Assembly: GCA_004535795.1 (NCBI GenBank)
Contig: SPIA01000001.1
Coordinates: 124,001 to 188,000 of the forward strand
Reading direction: 5' to 3'
Length of the DNA stretch: 64,000 nucleotides
DNA from: Gammaproteobacteria bacterium LSUCC0057
Lineage (GTDB): Bacteria; Pseudomonadota; Gammaproteobacteria; Pseudomonadales; Porticoccaceae
The stretch's first letter is position 1; each line of letters opens with the position of its first letter. The notes under the pieces were generated by a model, which did not search any database, was not told the DNA's origin, and saw nothing but the letters and a program-made list of their open reading frames with translations. A program made the position numbers and the translations under genes. This document shows, piece after piece, positions 29,053 through 36,254 of the stretch.

Positions 29053-29664
29053 ATGCAGCCTTGGCAGAGTTACCGCGATATTAGTCCAGCCGACATCCCG
29101 GCCAATTTGCGCGCCGGCCGCGGCCGCCTCGCCAAGTGGTTTGGAGCGACAGTGCTGCGTCTTGGCGGCTGGCGGGTGGTTGGTGAAGTGCCGGACCTGA
29201 AGCGGATTATGCTCTGTGCGGCGCCGCACACCTCGAACTGGGATTTTGTCTGGGGGATGGCGGCGATTTTAAAAATGGACTGTCAGGTGCGCTGGTTGGG
29301 TAAACACACCATTTTCTTTTGCGGGACTCGTCGGCTGCTGCGCTGGCTCGGCGGCATCCCCGTCAACCGCGACAACCCCGCCAGCTTAATTGCCGATGTC
29401 GCGGCACTGGCCGAGCGCGAGGGCAGTATCGCCTTTGCTATGGCGCCAGAGGGGACGCGCAAAAAAGTCGACAAGTGGAAGTCGGGGTTTTTACGCATCA
29501 GCCAAGCCGCCGACTGCCAGATAGTGTTGGCCGGCTTCGACTTCCCCAGCCGCTGTCTGGTGATTGGCGAGCGGTTCACCCCCAATGGCGATAGCGAAGC
29601 GGATATAGCCCGTATTAAACAGTGCTTTAGCCGTTACAGCGGAAAAAACCCGGAGCAGTTTTAG
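29053..29664 (+). CDS. PlsC-like acyltransferase
   Basis: A 203-aa member of the lysophosphatidic-acid acyltransferase superfamily. The catalytic HxxxxD is His59-Asp64 (HTSNWD), and the glycerophosphate-binding motif is PEGTR at 132-136. It has no long N-terminal membrane anchor, unlike PlsC itself, and resembles the short 'glycerol acyltransferase' proteins found near prfC-like genes. ATG 29053 is preferred over GTG 29041 because GAGG lies 6 bases upstream. The real acceptor is unknown. Confidence 0.82.
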   Translation: MQPWQSYRDISPADIPANLRAGRGRLAKWFGATVLRLGGWRVVGEVPDLKRIMLCAAPHTSNWDFVWGMAAILKMDCQVRWLGKHTIFFCGTRRLLRWLGGIPVNRDNPASLIADVAALAEREGSIAFAMAPEGTRKKVDKWKSGFLRISQAADCQIVLAGFDFPSRCLVIGERFTPNGDSEADIARIKQCFSRYSGKNPEQF

Positions 29665-30407
29665 TGTCACCTGAGCTGCTGGCGTTGCTGGTGGCGGTGG
29701 CCTTTATCGCCGGTTTCATCTCCTCTATGGCCGGTGCTGGTGGTTTGCTGACCCTGCCTTTGCTGTTGTCGGCAGGCTTGCCGCCTCTCACCGCGCTGGC
29801 CACCAATAAAGTGCAAAGTGCCCTGGGTACGCTCTCTTCTAGCTGGAATTTTTTTCGCCGCGGCCATATCCAGCTGAGCTCGATCAAGTGGCTACTGTTA
29901 GCAGCGCTGCTCGGCAGCATTGCCGGCACCAGTGCGGTGCAGCGGCTGCAGACTAGCCAGCTGGCGACACTGCTGCCACTGCTGCTGATCGCTATTTCGC
30001 TTTATTTTTTCTATCAACCGCCACTGCGCGAGAGTCGCGCGGCGCGGCTCAGCAGCGGCCAGTTTGCCTGGTTAGCGGGCTTGCCTGTGGGCTTTTACGG
30101 TGGTTTTTTTGGCCCTGCCAGCGGCTCGATACTGCCATTTTTGCTGGTCACCTTAGCCGGGCGCAACTTGGTGCGCGCCACCGCCGAGACCAAGCTGGCG
30201 ATCCTCACCATCAACGGCAGCTCGGCGTTACTGTTTATTGCCGCCGGGCAAGTAAATTGGCCGCTGGCGCTGGCAATGGGCGGTGCTCAAATCGCTGGCG
30301 CGCGGTTGGGTTCCAACTGGGTAATGCGCCGCGGCGCGGACTGGGTACAACCAATTATAGTGGTGGTCACGCTGGCCGTGGCAGTCAAGCTGTTGGTGGC
30401 GCCGTGA
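29664..30407 (+). CDS. TauE/SafE family sulfite exporter-like permease
   Basis: Integral membrane protein (247 aa) with about eight hydrophobic segments and the duplicated family pattern: AGFISSMAGAGGLLTLPLLL in the first half and GFYGGFFGPASGSI in the second, plus LATNKVQSALGT. The family exports sulfonates, sulfite or organic anions. The GTG start overlaps the preceding stop by one base, and its stop overlaps the next gene by 4 (GTGA). The substrate cannot be inferred here. Confidence 0.85.
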   Translation: MSPELLALLVAVAFIAGFISSMAGAGGLLTLPLLLSAGLPPLTALATNKVQSALGTLSSSWNFFRRGHIQLSSIKWLLLAALLGSIAGTSAVQRLQTSQLATLLPLLLIAISLYFFYQPPLRESRAARLSSGQFAWLAGLPVGFYGGFFGPASGSILPFLLVTLAGRNLVRATAETKLAILTINGSSALLFIAAGQVNWPLALAMGGAQIAGARLGSNWVMRRGADWVQPIIVVVTLAVAVKLLVAP

Positions 30408-30742
30408 GTTTTTTAGTGACATTGGCGTTGACGGTAGTGGTGATCGCTATCGCCTTTGCCGGTTTCTACTGGCTTGGTGTGCCCAGTTATCGGCTCACTG
30501 AGCAAAATTTGGCTGCACTGTTGGAGCAGACGCTGGCCGGTAGCGCCACCGCCAGCGACTGGGAGGTGCTGGCGGGCTTTATGATTCACCACGACGAGCA
30601 ACTCGAACAGCAGCGCTTGCGGTTGGTTGCTATTGCCGAGCGTGAGATGATAGCCGACAGCAACCCAGTGCGGCTTACCGCCACCGGTGAGCGCGAACTA
30701 CACCAACAACTGCAACTGCTGCGCCACAGCACAACATCTTGA
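30404..30742 (+). CDS. Small single-pass membrane protein, unknown function
   Basis: A 112-aa protein from GTG 30404, overlapping the TauE-like stop by 4 bases. One N-terminal hydrophobic segment (about 3-25) is followed by a soluble, Glu/Gln/Arg-rich part with helical character (LTEQNLAALLEQTLAG, MIHHDEQLEQQRLRLVAIAE). I do not recognise the family. The tight overlap upstream and 12-base spacing to the next gene suggest it is really translated as part of this operon. Confidence 0.65.
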   Translation: MSFLVTLALTVVVIAIAFAGFYWLGVPSYRLTEQNLAALLEQTLAGSATASDWEVLAGFMIHHDEQLEQQRLRLVAIAEREMIADSNPVRLTATGERELHQQLQLLRHSTTS

Positions 30743-30754
30743 GAGCGATCTGTT

Positions 30755-31846
30755 ATGCACCAGCCCACCGACTCCCTGCCCATTGCCGTTCCTGCCAGCA
30801 ATAGGAGTGACGGCGGCCAGTCGGGCAATTACAGCAGCTGGCTGGCGGCGCTGGTTGGTGCCGCCGCTGTGGTGGTCATTGTCGCCGGGTTGCGGGTCGC
30901 CGCCGAGCTCATTGTGCCGCTGCTGCTGGCGGTATTTACTGCCATGATTCTCTCCTCACCACTGCGCTGGCTAAAAGCTCGCGGGGTGCCTGCAGCAGTG
31001 GCGATCACCCTGCTGATTGCAGCAGTTATTGTCAGCTCGCTGATGGTGGCGGCAGTGGTCAGTGCGGCGATTGGCGACTTTCGCACCGCACTGCCCAGTT
31101 ACGCCACCCAGTTTGAAGGCTTAAGCCGCGATGCCGTGGCGGTACTGGCCAACTACGGCGTAGTGTTAGATCAGTCGCAGTGGCAGGCGCTGTTTGACCC
31201 CAGTGCGCTGTTTAAAATGGTCGCCAATACCCTCTCATCGCTCGGCAATGCCCTCACCAACGGGCTATTGATACTGCTGTTGGTAGTGTTTATCTTGGCC
31301 GAAGATCAGAGCTTTATTGACAAGCTAGCGCTCTCTGGAGGCTCCGCCGCCGGGGTTGCCTCGCTGCGCACATTTGCTCGCAGCGTCAACTCTTATATGG
31401 CGCTAAAAAGTCTGATCAGTTTAGCTACCGGTATCACCGTGTGGTTGTGGCTGTGGATCCTCGGGGTCGATTACGCAGTCATGTGGGGGCTATTGGCATT
31501 CTTGCTCAACTTTGTGCCCAATGTCGGCTCACTGATCGCTGCGGTGCCAGCGGTGTTGTTGGCGCTACTGCAGCTCGGTGTCAGTGGCGCGTTACTCACC
31601 GCCGCCGGTTATGGTGTGATCAACTTGTTCATGGGTAACTTTATCGAACCGCGAGTGATGGGGCGCGGTTTAAACCTGTCGCCGTTGGTCATTTTTCTCT
31701 CTTTGCTGTTGTGGGGATGGGTGCTCGGGCCAGTCGGTATGCTGCTGTCGGTACCGCTGACTATCATGCTCAAGTTGGCGTTAGAGAGCCGCCAGCAGAC
31801 CGCCTGGGTCGGGGCGATGTTGGGCGGCGGTCTGACCACCCAGTAA
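30755..31846 (+). CDS. AI-2E family transporter (PerM-like)
   Basis: Polytopic membrane protein (363 aa). Typical family features are the two N-terminal helices (about 29-75), the amphipathic central part with DPSALFKMVANTLSSLGNALTNG, and the C-terminal half with NFVPNVGSLIAAVPAV, NFIEPRVMGRGLNLSPLVIFLSL and GPVGMLLSVPLT. The family includes AI-2 exporter TqsA and Na+/H+ antiporters, so the substrate is open. It is the last gene before a bidirectional terminator. Confidence 0.88.
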   Translation: MHQPTDSLPIAVPASNRSDGGQSGNYSSWLAALVGAAAVVVIVAGLRVAAELIVPLLLAVFTAMILSSPLRWLKARGVPAAVAITLLIAAVIVSSLMVAAVVSAAIGDFRTALPSYATQFEGLSRDAVAVLANYGVVLDQSQWQALFDPSALFKMVANTLSSLGNALTNGLLILLLVVFILAEDQSFIDKLALSGGSAAGVASLRTFARSVNSYMALKSLISLATGITVWLWLWILGVDYAVMWGLLAFLLNFVPNVGSLIAAVPAVLLALLQLGVSGALLTAAGYGVINLFMGNFIEPRVMGRGLNLSPLVIFLSLLLWGWVLGPVGMLLSVPLTIMLKLALESRQQTAWVGAMLGGGLTTQ

Positions 31847-31848
31847 AT

Positions 31849-31888
31849 AAAAAAAACGCGCCAACAGAGGCTCTGTGGCGCGTTTTTT
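31849..31888. terminator. Bidirectional rho-independent terminator
   Basis: AAAAAACGCGCC-A-ACAGAG-G-CTCTGT-GGCGCG followed by T6. The stem is strong in both directions, with A-run and T-run flanks, and serves the convergent AI-2E family gene (+) and DUF481 gene (-). Confidence 0.9.
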
Positions 31889-31904
31889 GATCCCCAGCGG
31901 CTGC

Positions 31905-32648
31905 TTAGAAGCGGTAAGAGATGCTGGTCTCAAAGTTGGTTGAACGCTTGGGTACATCGCCAAAAGGGGTGGTGTTCATGTTGTTGGCGTACGAGAAATT
32001 GATATCGACATGTTCGCCCAAAGGCACAATTAAGGTGCTTTCCAGGGTGGTGCGGTAGTCGTCAAACTCGCTGATGTTAGGTTGGTGGTAAATCACCACA
32101 TTCAGACGGTTTTTGCTCTTAAAGGTCCACTGCAGCTGGGTTGAGATGGTCATGCGCTCAACATCGCGATCCTGTGAGCTGTCGGTGAGATGCTGCTCTT
32201 TCTCATTCATTACACCCACCATTACGTGGTAGCTGAGCTGCTCATTGAGATCGCGGTAGCTCAAGCCGCCACCGACTAATTCGCGCTCGGCGACCAAGTT
32301 CACATCGTTAGCTTGGTTCTGGTAAAAGAACTCACCGCGCAACGGCCCCGCCAACTCTTTGCGCACATAGCGTAGGTGAACCAGTTGGTTGTCACTCACG
32401 GTACTGCCATTGGTCTCGTTGTAACTGAGGCTACCGTGCGAGCGGAACTGGTTGAGGCCGTTGTTGTACTCGGTCGAGTAGCTGGCGCCGTAAGCGGTTT
32501 TCTCAGTCTTACCGGTGGTCTCAGCGAAGCTGCCGGCCAGTTTAAAGACCCAGCCCTCCACCTCTTCGTTTAGCCCCTGAACAATCACCGTCGCCATGCT
32601 CTGCGCCGAGAGCAGCAGTAACGGCAGTGCAATAATTTTGCGTAACAT
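31905..32648 (-). CDS. DUF481 family outer-membrane protein
   Basis: A 247-aa protein with a signal peptide ending at SMA (about residue 18) and alternating polar/aromatic strands through to a C-terminal Phe (SISYRF), the signature of an outer-membrane beta-barrel. Segments such as TAYGASYSTEYNNGLNQ and DYRTTLESTLIVPL fit DUF481 (YdiY-like) proteins, sometimes called salt-stress-induced. AAGGAA lies 7 bases before the ATG, and a sigma-70 promoter is visible upstream. Function unknown. Confidence 0.8.
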   Translation of the reverse strand: MLRKIIALPLLLLSAQSMATVIVQGLNEEVEGWVFKLAGSFAETTGKTEKTAYGASYSTEYNNGLNQFRSHGSLSYNETNGSTVSDNQLVHLRYVRKELAGPLRGEFFYQNQANDVNLVAERELVGGGLSYRDLNEQLSYHVMVGVMNEKEQHLTDSSQDRDVERMTISTQLQWTFKSKNRLNVVIYHQPNISEFDDYRTTLESTLIVPLGEHVDINFSYANNMNTTPFGDVPKRSTNFETSISYRF

Positions 32649-32727
32649 ACATCTATTCCTTGAGTGATTGGATAAAACCTTTCAACCCAGCACCAACAGT
32701 CCAGCTAGGCTAGGTAAAAAGTGCGGT

Positions 32728-32756
32728 AATTTACCCAAATTACGTAACCTTTTCAA
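32728..32756 (-). promoter_or_regulatory. Sigma-70 promoter of the DUF481 gene
   Basis: On the minus strand TTGAAA (32756-32751, 5/6) and TAAATT (32733-32728, 4/6) are separated by exactly 17 bases. The predicted transcript has a leader of about 70 bases. Confidence 0.6.
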
Positions 32757-32830
32757 TTGGTCGCTGGTTTTAGCAAGAGGAGGTGTAATCCCCCCAGAAA
32801 ATAGCCGAGGTTTTTAAGTAGAGGCTTTTA

Positions 32831-32996
32831 TGGTGCCCAGAGGCGGAATGATGCCAACCCGCTGGTGCGGGTTGGCACCCTGCGGGCGCCTGCGGCGTCC
32901 AAAACGCTGTTCGCGTTTTGTCGAACCAAGCGGTGGTTCTCATCCAACCTCGGGACATAAAAAAAACCCCGTCCGTTGGACGGGGTTTACTTTTTA
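32831..32996 (-). repeat. tRNA-linked tandem repeat, distal copy
   Basis: A 166-bp unit that begins (plus-strand coordinates) with the last 19 bases of tRNA-Phe including CCA (32831-32849) but not the rest of the tRNA. It then carries inverted repeats: a 10-bp stem GCCAACCCGC/GCGGGTTGGC, a 7-bp stem with one G-U, CAAAACGC/GCGTTTTG and GAACCA/TGGTTC. It ends with a terminator hairpin. It is about 95% identical to the proximal copy. Architecture parallels the E. coli tyrT (rtT) repeats, which also carry 19 tRNA bases. The RNA would be read on the minus strand. Confidence 0.85.
32959..32988 (-). terminator. Terminator hairpin inside the distal repeat
   Basis: CCCCGTCC/GGACGGGG with a 3-base loop (GTT on the plus strand) and, on the minus strand, a following run of eight T. 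It duplicates the terminator directly behind tRNA-Phe. Confidence 0.85.
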
Positions 32997-33161
32997 TGGT
33001 GCCCAGAGGCGGAATGATGCCAACCTGCGGTGGCGGGTTGGCACCCTGCGGGCGCCTGCGGCGTCCAAAACGCTGTTCGCGTTTTGTCGAACCAAGCGGT
33101 GGTTCTCATCCAACCTCGGGCCATAAAAAAACCCCGTCCAGTGGACGGGGTTTACTTTTTA
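32997..33161 (-). repeat. tRNA-linked tandem repeat, proximal copy
   Basis: A 165-bp unit directly abutting the tRNA-Phe 3' end. It repeats the 19-base tRNA tail (32997-33015), four hairpins and a terminator. Against the distal copy I count seven substitutions and one A-run indel. Three substitutions fall in the loop of the 10-bp hairpin and two in the terminator loop. One is in a stem (it makes an A-C mispair in minus-strand RNA) and one is in an unpaired stretch. Changes thus avoid stems, as expected for a structured RNA. Confidence 0.88.
33125..33153 (-). terminator. Terminator directly after tRNA-Phe
   Basis: On the minus strand an 8-bp GC-rich stem (11 with the flanking AAA/TTT) and a 3-base loop are followed by seven T, starting about 10 bases after the CCA end. 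It should end most tRNA transcripts, so the downstream repeats would need read-through. Confidence 0.9.
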
Positions 33162-33237
33162 TGGTGCCCAGAGGCGGAATCGAACCACCGACACGGGGAT
33201 TTTCAATCCCCTGCTCTACCAACTGAGCTATCTGGGC
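33162..33237 (-). tRNA. pheT-tRNA: tRNA-Phe(GAA)
   Basis: The minus strand folds into a 76-base cloverleaf. The acceptor stem GCCCAGA pairs with TCTGGGC, the D-arm has AGCTCAGTTGGTAGAGC, and the anticodon stem GGGGA/TCCCC encloses TTGAAAA with anticodon GAA. The T-arm has GGTTCGATTCC and the CCA end is encoded (33162-33164). It is close to E. coli tRNA-Phe. It lies beside yggX-mutY-asmA, a location shared with pseudomonads to my knowledge. The symbol is descriptive only. Confidence 0.98.
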
Positions 33238-33278
33238 AAATCTGTTCGAGGCACTTTGACCCTTGCAGAAAGGCGCGT

Positions 33279-33307
33279 ATTAAACCGTCAAGGCGGGGCG
33301 CCGTCAA
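33279..33307 (-). promoter_or_regulatory. Strong tRNA-Phe promoter with GC-rich discriminator
   Basis: On the minus strand TTGACG (33307-33302, 5/6), exactly 17 bases, TTTAAT (33284-33279, 5/6), then ACGCGCC. A GC-rich discriminator after the -10 is typical of stable-RNA promoters under stringent (ppGpp) control. A second TTGACG lies within the spacer but at the wrong distance. Confidence 0.85.
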
Positions 33308-33334
33308 GGCTCTGACCGGTTAAATTTGGCTAAT

Positions 33335-33607
33335 TCACTCGCTGGGTGGGACGTAGCCTTCGGCTTGGTCGACTTCCTCGCCGGAAAAGAACTTGTCGCG
33401 CTGTTCGGCGAGGTAGGTGCGGGCGGTCATATCCATCATATTGAGGCGCATCTCGTTAATCAGTGTTGTCTGGTGTGACATCCACATCTGCCAGGCCTCT
33501 TTAGAGACGGTATTGAACACTTCTTCACCCTTGGGGCCGGGGAACGGCGGCAGCTCGAGGGCGGGGAGTTCGCGTTTGAGTTTTTTACACATTACGGTTC
33601 TGGCCAT
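33335..33607 (-). CDS. yggX: Fe(2+)-trafficking / oxidative damage protection protein YggX
   Basis: A 90-aa protein (family about 91) with MARTVMCKKLKRE, LPPFPGPKGEEVFN and AWQMWMSHQTTLINE, all canonical. The N-terminal Cys7 region is the one implicated in protecting Fe-S enzymes. The ATG at 33607 is chosen because upstream in-frame sequence lies within mutY and is not family-like. The gene follows mutY by 10 bases; mutY itself has an Fe-S cluster, and the asmA-mutY-yggX order is conserved in many gammaproteobacteria. Confidence 0.96.
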   Translation of the reverse strand: MARTVMCKKLKRELPALELPPFPGPKGEEVFNTVSKEAWQMWMSHQTTLINEMRLNMMDMTARTYLAEQRDKFFSGEEVDQAEGYVPPSE

Positions 33608-33617
33608 CGGTTCCTCA

Positions 33618-34706
33618 TCAATCAATTGCACGGTTAACTCGGTTGCTGAGCATGGTGACCACCGGTGCGGGCAGCCCGATCGTCTCACTCTTGGCTGCTA
33701 TGTTATACCAAACTTGGTTGGGGTTGTCGGCTACCTGGCTATGTTGGGGGTGGGCGGTGACTTCGGCCACGCGGTAGTCGAGGTGGTAGTGGCTAAAGGT
33801 GTGTCGCTGCTGCGGCCCTATGGCGATCTGCTCGGCACTGTAGCCCAAACCCTCGAGTAGTCCGGGCAGTTGTTGTTGGCTTTCACAGCTGGGCGGTACC
33901 CACAAACCGCCCCAGATGCCGGTGGGTGGATTGCGCTGCAGTAACACCGAGTTTTGCTGGCTGATCAGTGCAAAAATCCGCTCCCGCACCGGCAGGATTT
34001 TTTTGGGTTTTTTGCCCGGGTAGAGGGTAACCGTGCCGCTCTGGTAGGCGCTGCAGTCGCTGCTGACTGGGCAGTGGTTGCAGTTGGGCGTGCTGCGGGT
34101 GCAGAGGGTGGCGCCTAAGTCCATCATTGCCTGGCTGTAAGCGCCGCTCTGCTGCGCCGGTGTCAGCGCTTCACTCACTTGCCACAACTGCTTGTGGACG
34201 GCGCTGCTGCCGGGCCAGCCGGCGATGGCGCGGTGGCGGGCCAGCACACGTTTAACGTTGCCATCTAATATCGCTGCGCGCTGGCCGTGGGCGATGGAGA
34301 CAATGGCGCCGGCAGTGGAGCGGCCAATACCGGGCAGCTGTTCGAGTTCGCTGACTGTCGCTGGCAGCTGGCCGCCATAGTCGCTGACAACCTGTTGGGC
34401 ACCGCGGTGCAGGTTGCGGGCGCGGGCGTAGTAGCCGAGCCCGGTCCAGTGGTGCAGTACCTCATCGAGCGGTGCGGCGGCGAGCTCGGCAATTGTGGTA
34501 AAGCGCTGCATGAACCGCTCGAAGTAGGGTATGACGGTACTCACCTGGGTCTGCTGCAGCATAATCTCTGACACCCACACCCGGTATGGGCTGAGTTGTT
34601 GCTGCCACGGCAGGTCGTGACGGCCGTGCTGGCTGGACCACTGCAGCACCCGGCGACTAAACGAGCGGTTGAGCTCGGCGTTGACTGTTGAAGAGCGCCC
34701 GCTCAC
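33618..34706 (-). CDS. mutY: A/G-specific adenine glycosylase MutY
   Basis: Base-excision repair enzyme (362 aa) removing adenine opposite 8-oxoguanine. Catalytic Glu47 ([10 protein letters not shown]) and Asp148 ([12 protein letters not shown]) are present, as are the helix-hairpin-helix [11 protein letters not shown] and the Fe-S ligands Cys202, 209, 212 and 218 (C-x6-C-x2-C-x5-C). The C-terminal NUDIX-like 8-oxoG recognition domain follows. GTG start overlaps the asmA stop by 4 bases. Confidence 0.97.
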   Translation of the reverse strand: MSGRSSTVNAELNRSFSRRVLQWSSQHGRHDLPWQQQLSPYRVWVSEIMLQQTQVSTVIPYFERFMQRFTTIAELAAAPLDEVLHHWTGLGYYARARNLHRGAQQVVSDYGGQLPATVSELEQLPGIGRSTAGAIVSIAHGQRAAILDGNVKRVLARHRAIAGWPGSSAVHKQLWQVSEALTPAQQSGAYSQAMMDLGATLCTRSTPNCNHCPVSSDCSAYQSGTVTLYPGKKPKKILPVRERIFALISQQNSVLLQRNPPTGIWGGLWVPPSCESQQQLPGLLEGLGYSAEQIAIGPQQRHTFSHYHLDYRVAEVTAHPQHSQVADNPNQVWYNIAAKSETIGLPAPVVTMLSNRVNRAID

Positions 34707-36208
34707 TTGAACAGCTTGTCCAGCAGCGGTGCCAGATTGTTGCTGCTGTTGCCTTCTAGCTTGCGCTGTAGGGTCTCCAGCAGTTTAGTTTTCAGCAGCT
34801 GTTCTACTGCACGCTTGTCGAGATTGCAGCGGTGGTTGGGCGGTTCGCCATAACTGCCAGTGCAGCTGAACGGCAGCGGCCGGTCGGCCAGTTTGTCGCT
34901 GATATCGCAGCCGGTACTGTTGACTGCAGCGCTGTCGATGGTGGCGTCAAAACGCAGTACATAGCGCTCGGCAGCCAGTTCAACAGCACCGCTGCCGGCC
35001 AGGCTCAACGCTTCGCTAGCCATGGCGAGCTGCTCTAGCTGCAATACGCCCTGTTGCAGTGTCCAGTTTGCGTTGAGCGCTGTTATCTGGGTTTGTGGGC
35101 TCAGTGTGGCGCTAGTGGCGCGCTGGCGGCTGAGCGATTTGCCCTCCAAGAGGGTAGCGGCGCTGCAAAAGTCGCGCTCGAGATTGGTGGCGGTAAACAC
35201 CAGTGCCGTACTGTCGAGTGTGCCGCTGCCGGCAATACTGTTGAGCAGTGGCGCGGTGGATTGTGCCGTGAGCGGCACGCTGCCGCGCCAGTTGCCGTTA
35301 AAGTTAATTAGCCCAGCCAGTGGCAGCCGGCTCTGCTGGCTGGCCAGTAGTGGCTGCAGCGGTAGGTTCTGCAGCCGGCTCTGGGCGCTAAAGGTGAGTC
35401 TCTCGCGGCCGATATCGGCGCGGCCGCTGGCAACAATATCGCCCCCTAGCAGGTTGCCCTTGAGGCTCTTTAATAGCAGCTCGGTGGCGGCGGCATCGAC
35501 AGTGGCGTTGAGTTGCTCGAGCCACAGCGGTTGGGCACCGCCCAGGGTACCAATATCTAGACGACCGCTGTGCAGCTGCAGTTGCGCTTGGGCGCTGGTG
35601 ACCCAGTCCAGCGCTATCGATAGCTGGCCGTCCAATAGCGGTTGGGCAGTGGCTGTGGCGCGCAAGTCGCCCCTGCGCTGGCCCAGCTGCAACTCGCCAT
35701 CGACAGTGATGAGATGTGTGCGACCCGCTAAAGGTGCGCTGATACTGCTGTCGACGAGTAATACGGTGCCAATATTTATTGGGGGAGCCGCGCTGCTCGC
35801 CGGGCCGCTACTGGCGGGGCTGGTAGTAGTGTCGGCCAGTGCTGCCAGCGCGGCAAAACTCTGTAGCGAAATGGCGGCGCCGTGCACGGCGATGGTGTCC
35901 AGAGCGATTTCGCCACTGATGAGCTGCTGCCAGTTGGCAGCCACACGCAACTGTTCAATGTCGGCGCGCAAATTGGCCTGTTGCGGCTGCAGCTGGTCGG
36001 CGAATTGAATGTCGCGCAGGGCGATACTCGGCGCCGGCCACAGTGTCCAGCCGACCCCGCCCGACACTTGCAGGCGCAGCCCCTGTTTGGCGGCAGCTTG
36101 GCTCAACTGCTCGGCGAGGTTGAGCTGCGATACCCAGACAGAGAGGCCTGCCAGCGCCACAGCAACTGCCACTGCCACGGTTATAAGGAGTTTGCTCAAC
36201 CGACCCAT
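34703..36208 (-). CDS. asmA: AsmA family protein
   Basis: A 501-aa protein with one N-terminal membrane helix (about 4-26) and a long beta-rich periplasmic part ([33 protein letters not shown], ending in a short basic C-terminus). AsmA-like proteins belong to the bridge-like lipid transport superfamily and affect outer-membrane lipid homeostasis. I chose ATG 36208 (MGRLSKLL) because GAGG sits 7 bases upstream; ATG 36211 and TTG 36226 are alternatives. It is the first gene of asmA-mutY-yggX. Confidence 0.85.
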   Translation of the reverse strand: MGRLSKLLITVAVAVAVALAGLSVWVSQLNLAEQLSQAAAKQGLRLQVSGGVGWTLWPAPSIALRDIQFADQLQPQQANLRADIEQLRVAANWQQLISGEIALDTIAVHGAAISLQSFAALAALADTTTSPASSGPASSAAPPINIGTVLLVDSSISAPLAGRTHLITVDGELQLGQRRGDLRATATAQPLLDGQLSIALDWVTSAQAQLQLHSGRLDIGTLGGAQPLWLEQLNATVDAAATELLLKSLKGNLLGGDIVASGRADIGRERLTFSAQSRLQNLPLQPLLASQQSRLPLAGLINFNGNWRGSVPLTAQSTAPLLNSIAGSGTLDSTALVFTATNLERDFCSAATLLEGKSLSRQRATSATLSPQTQITALNANWTLQQGVLQLEQLAMASEALSLAGSGAVELAAERYVLRFDATIDSAAVNSTGCDISDKLADRPLPFSCTGSYGEPPNHRCNLDKRAVEQLLKTKLLETLQRKLEGNSSNNLAPLLDKLFK

Positions 36209-36254
36209 CATGCTACCTCGATTCAATTGCGCGGGCGCCCACTAGCGGCCGCTA

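Noticed and set aside
32831-33161. CRISPR array
   Set aside because: Only two long tandem units anchored to a tRNA, with no alternating short repeats and unique spacers and no cas genes.
32830-33323. Several plus-strand frames of 60-100 aa through the tRNA repeats
   Set aside because: They are repetitive and antisense to tRNA-Phe and its tandem units; their similarity to each other only reflects the DNA repeat.
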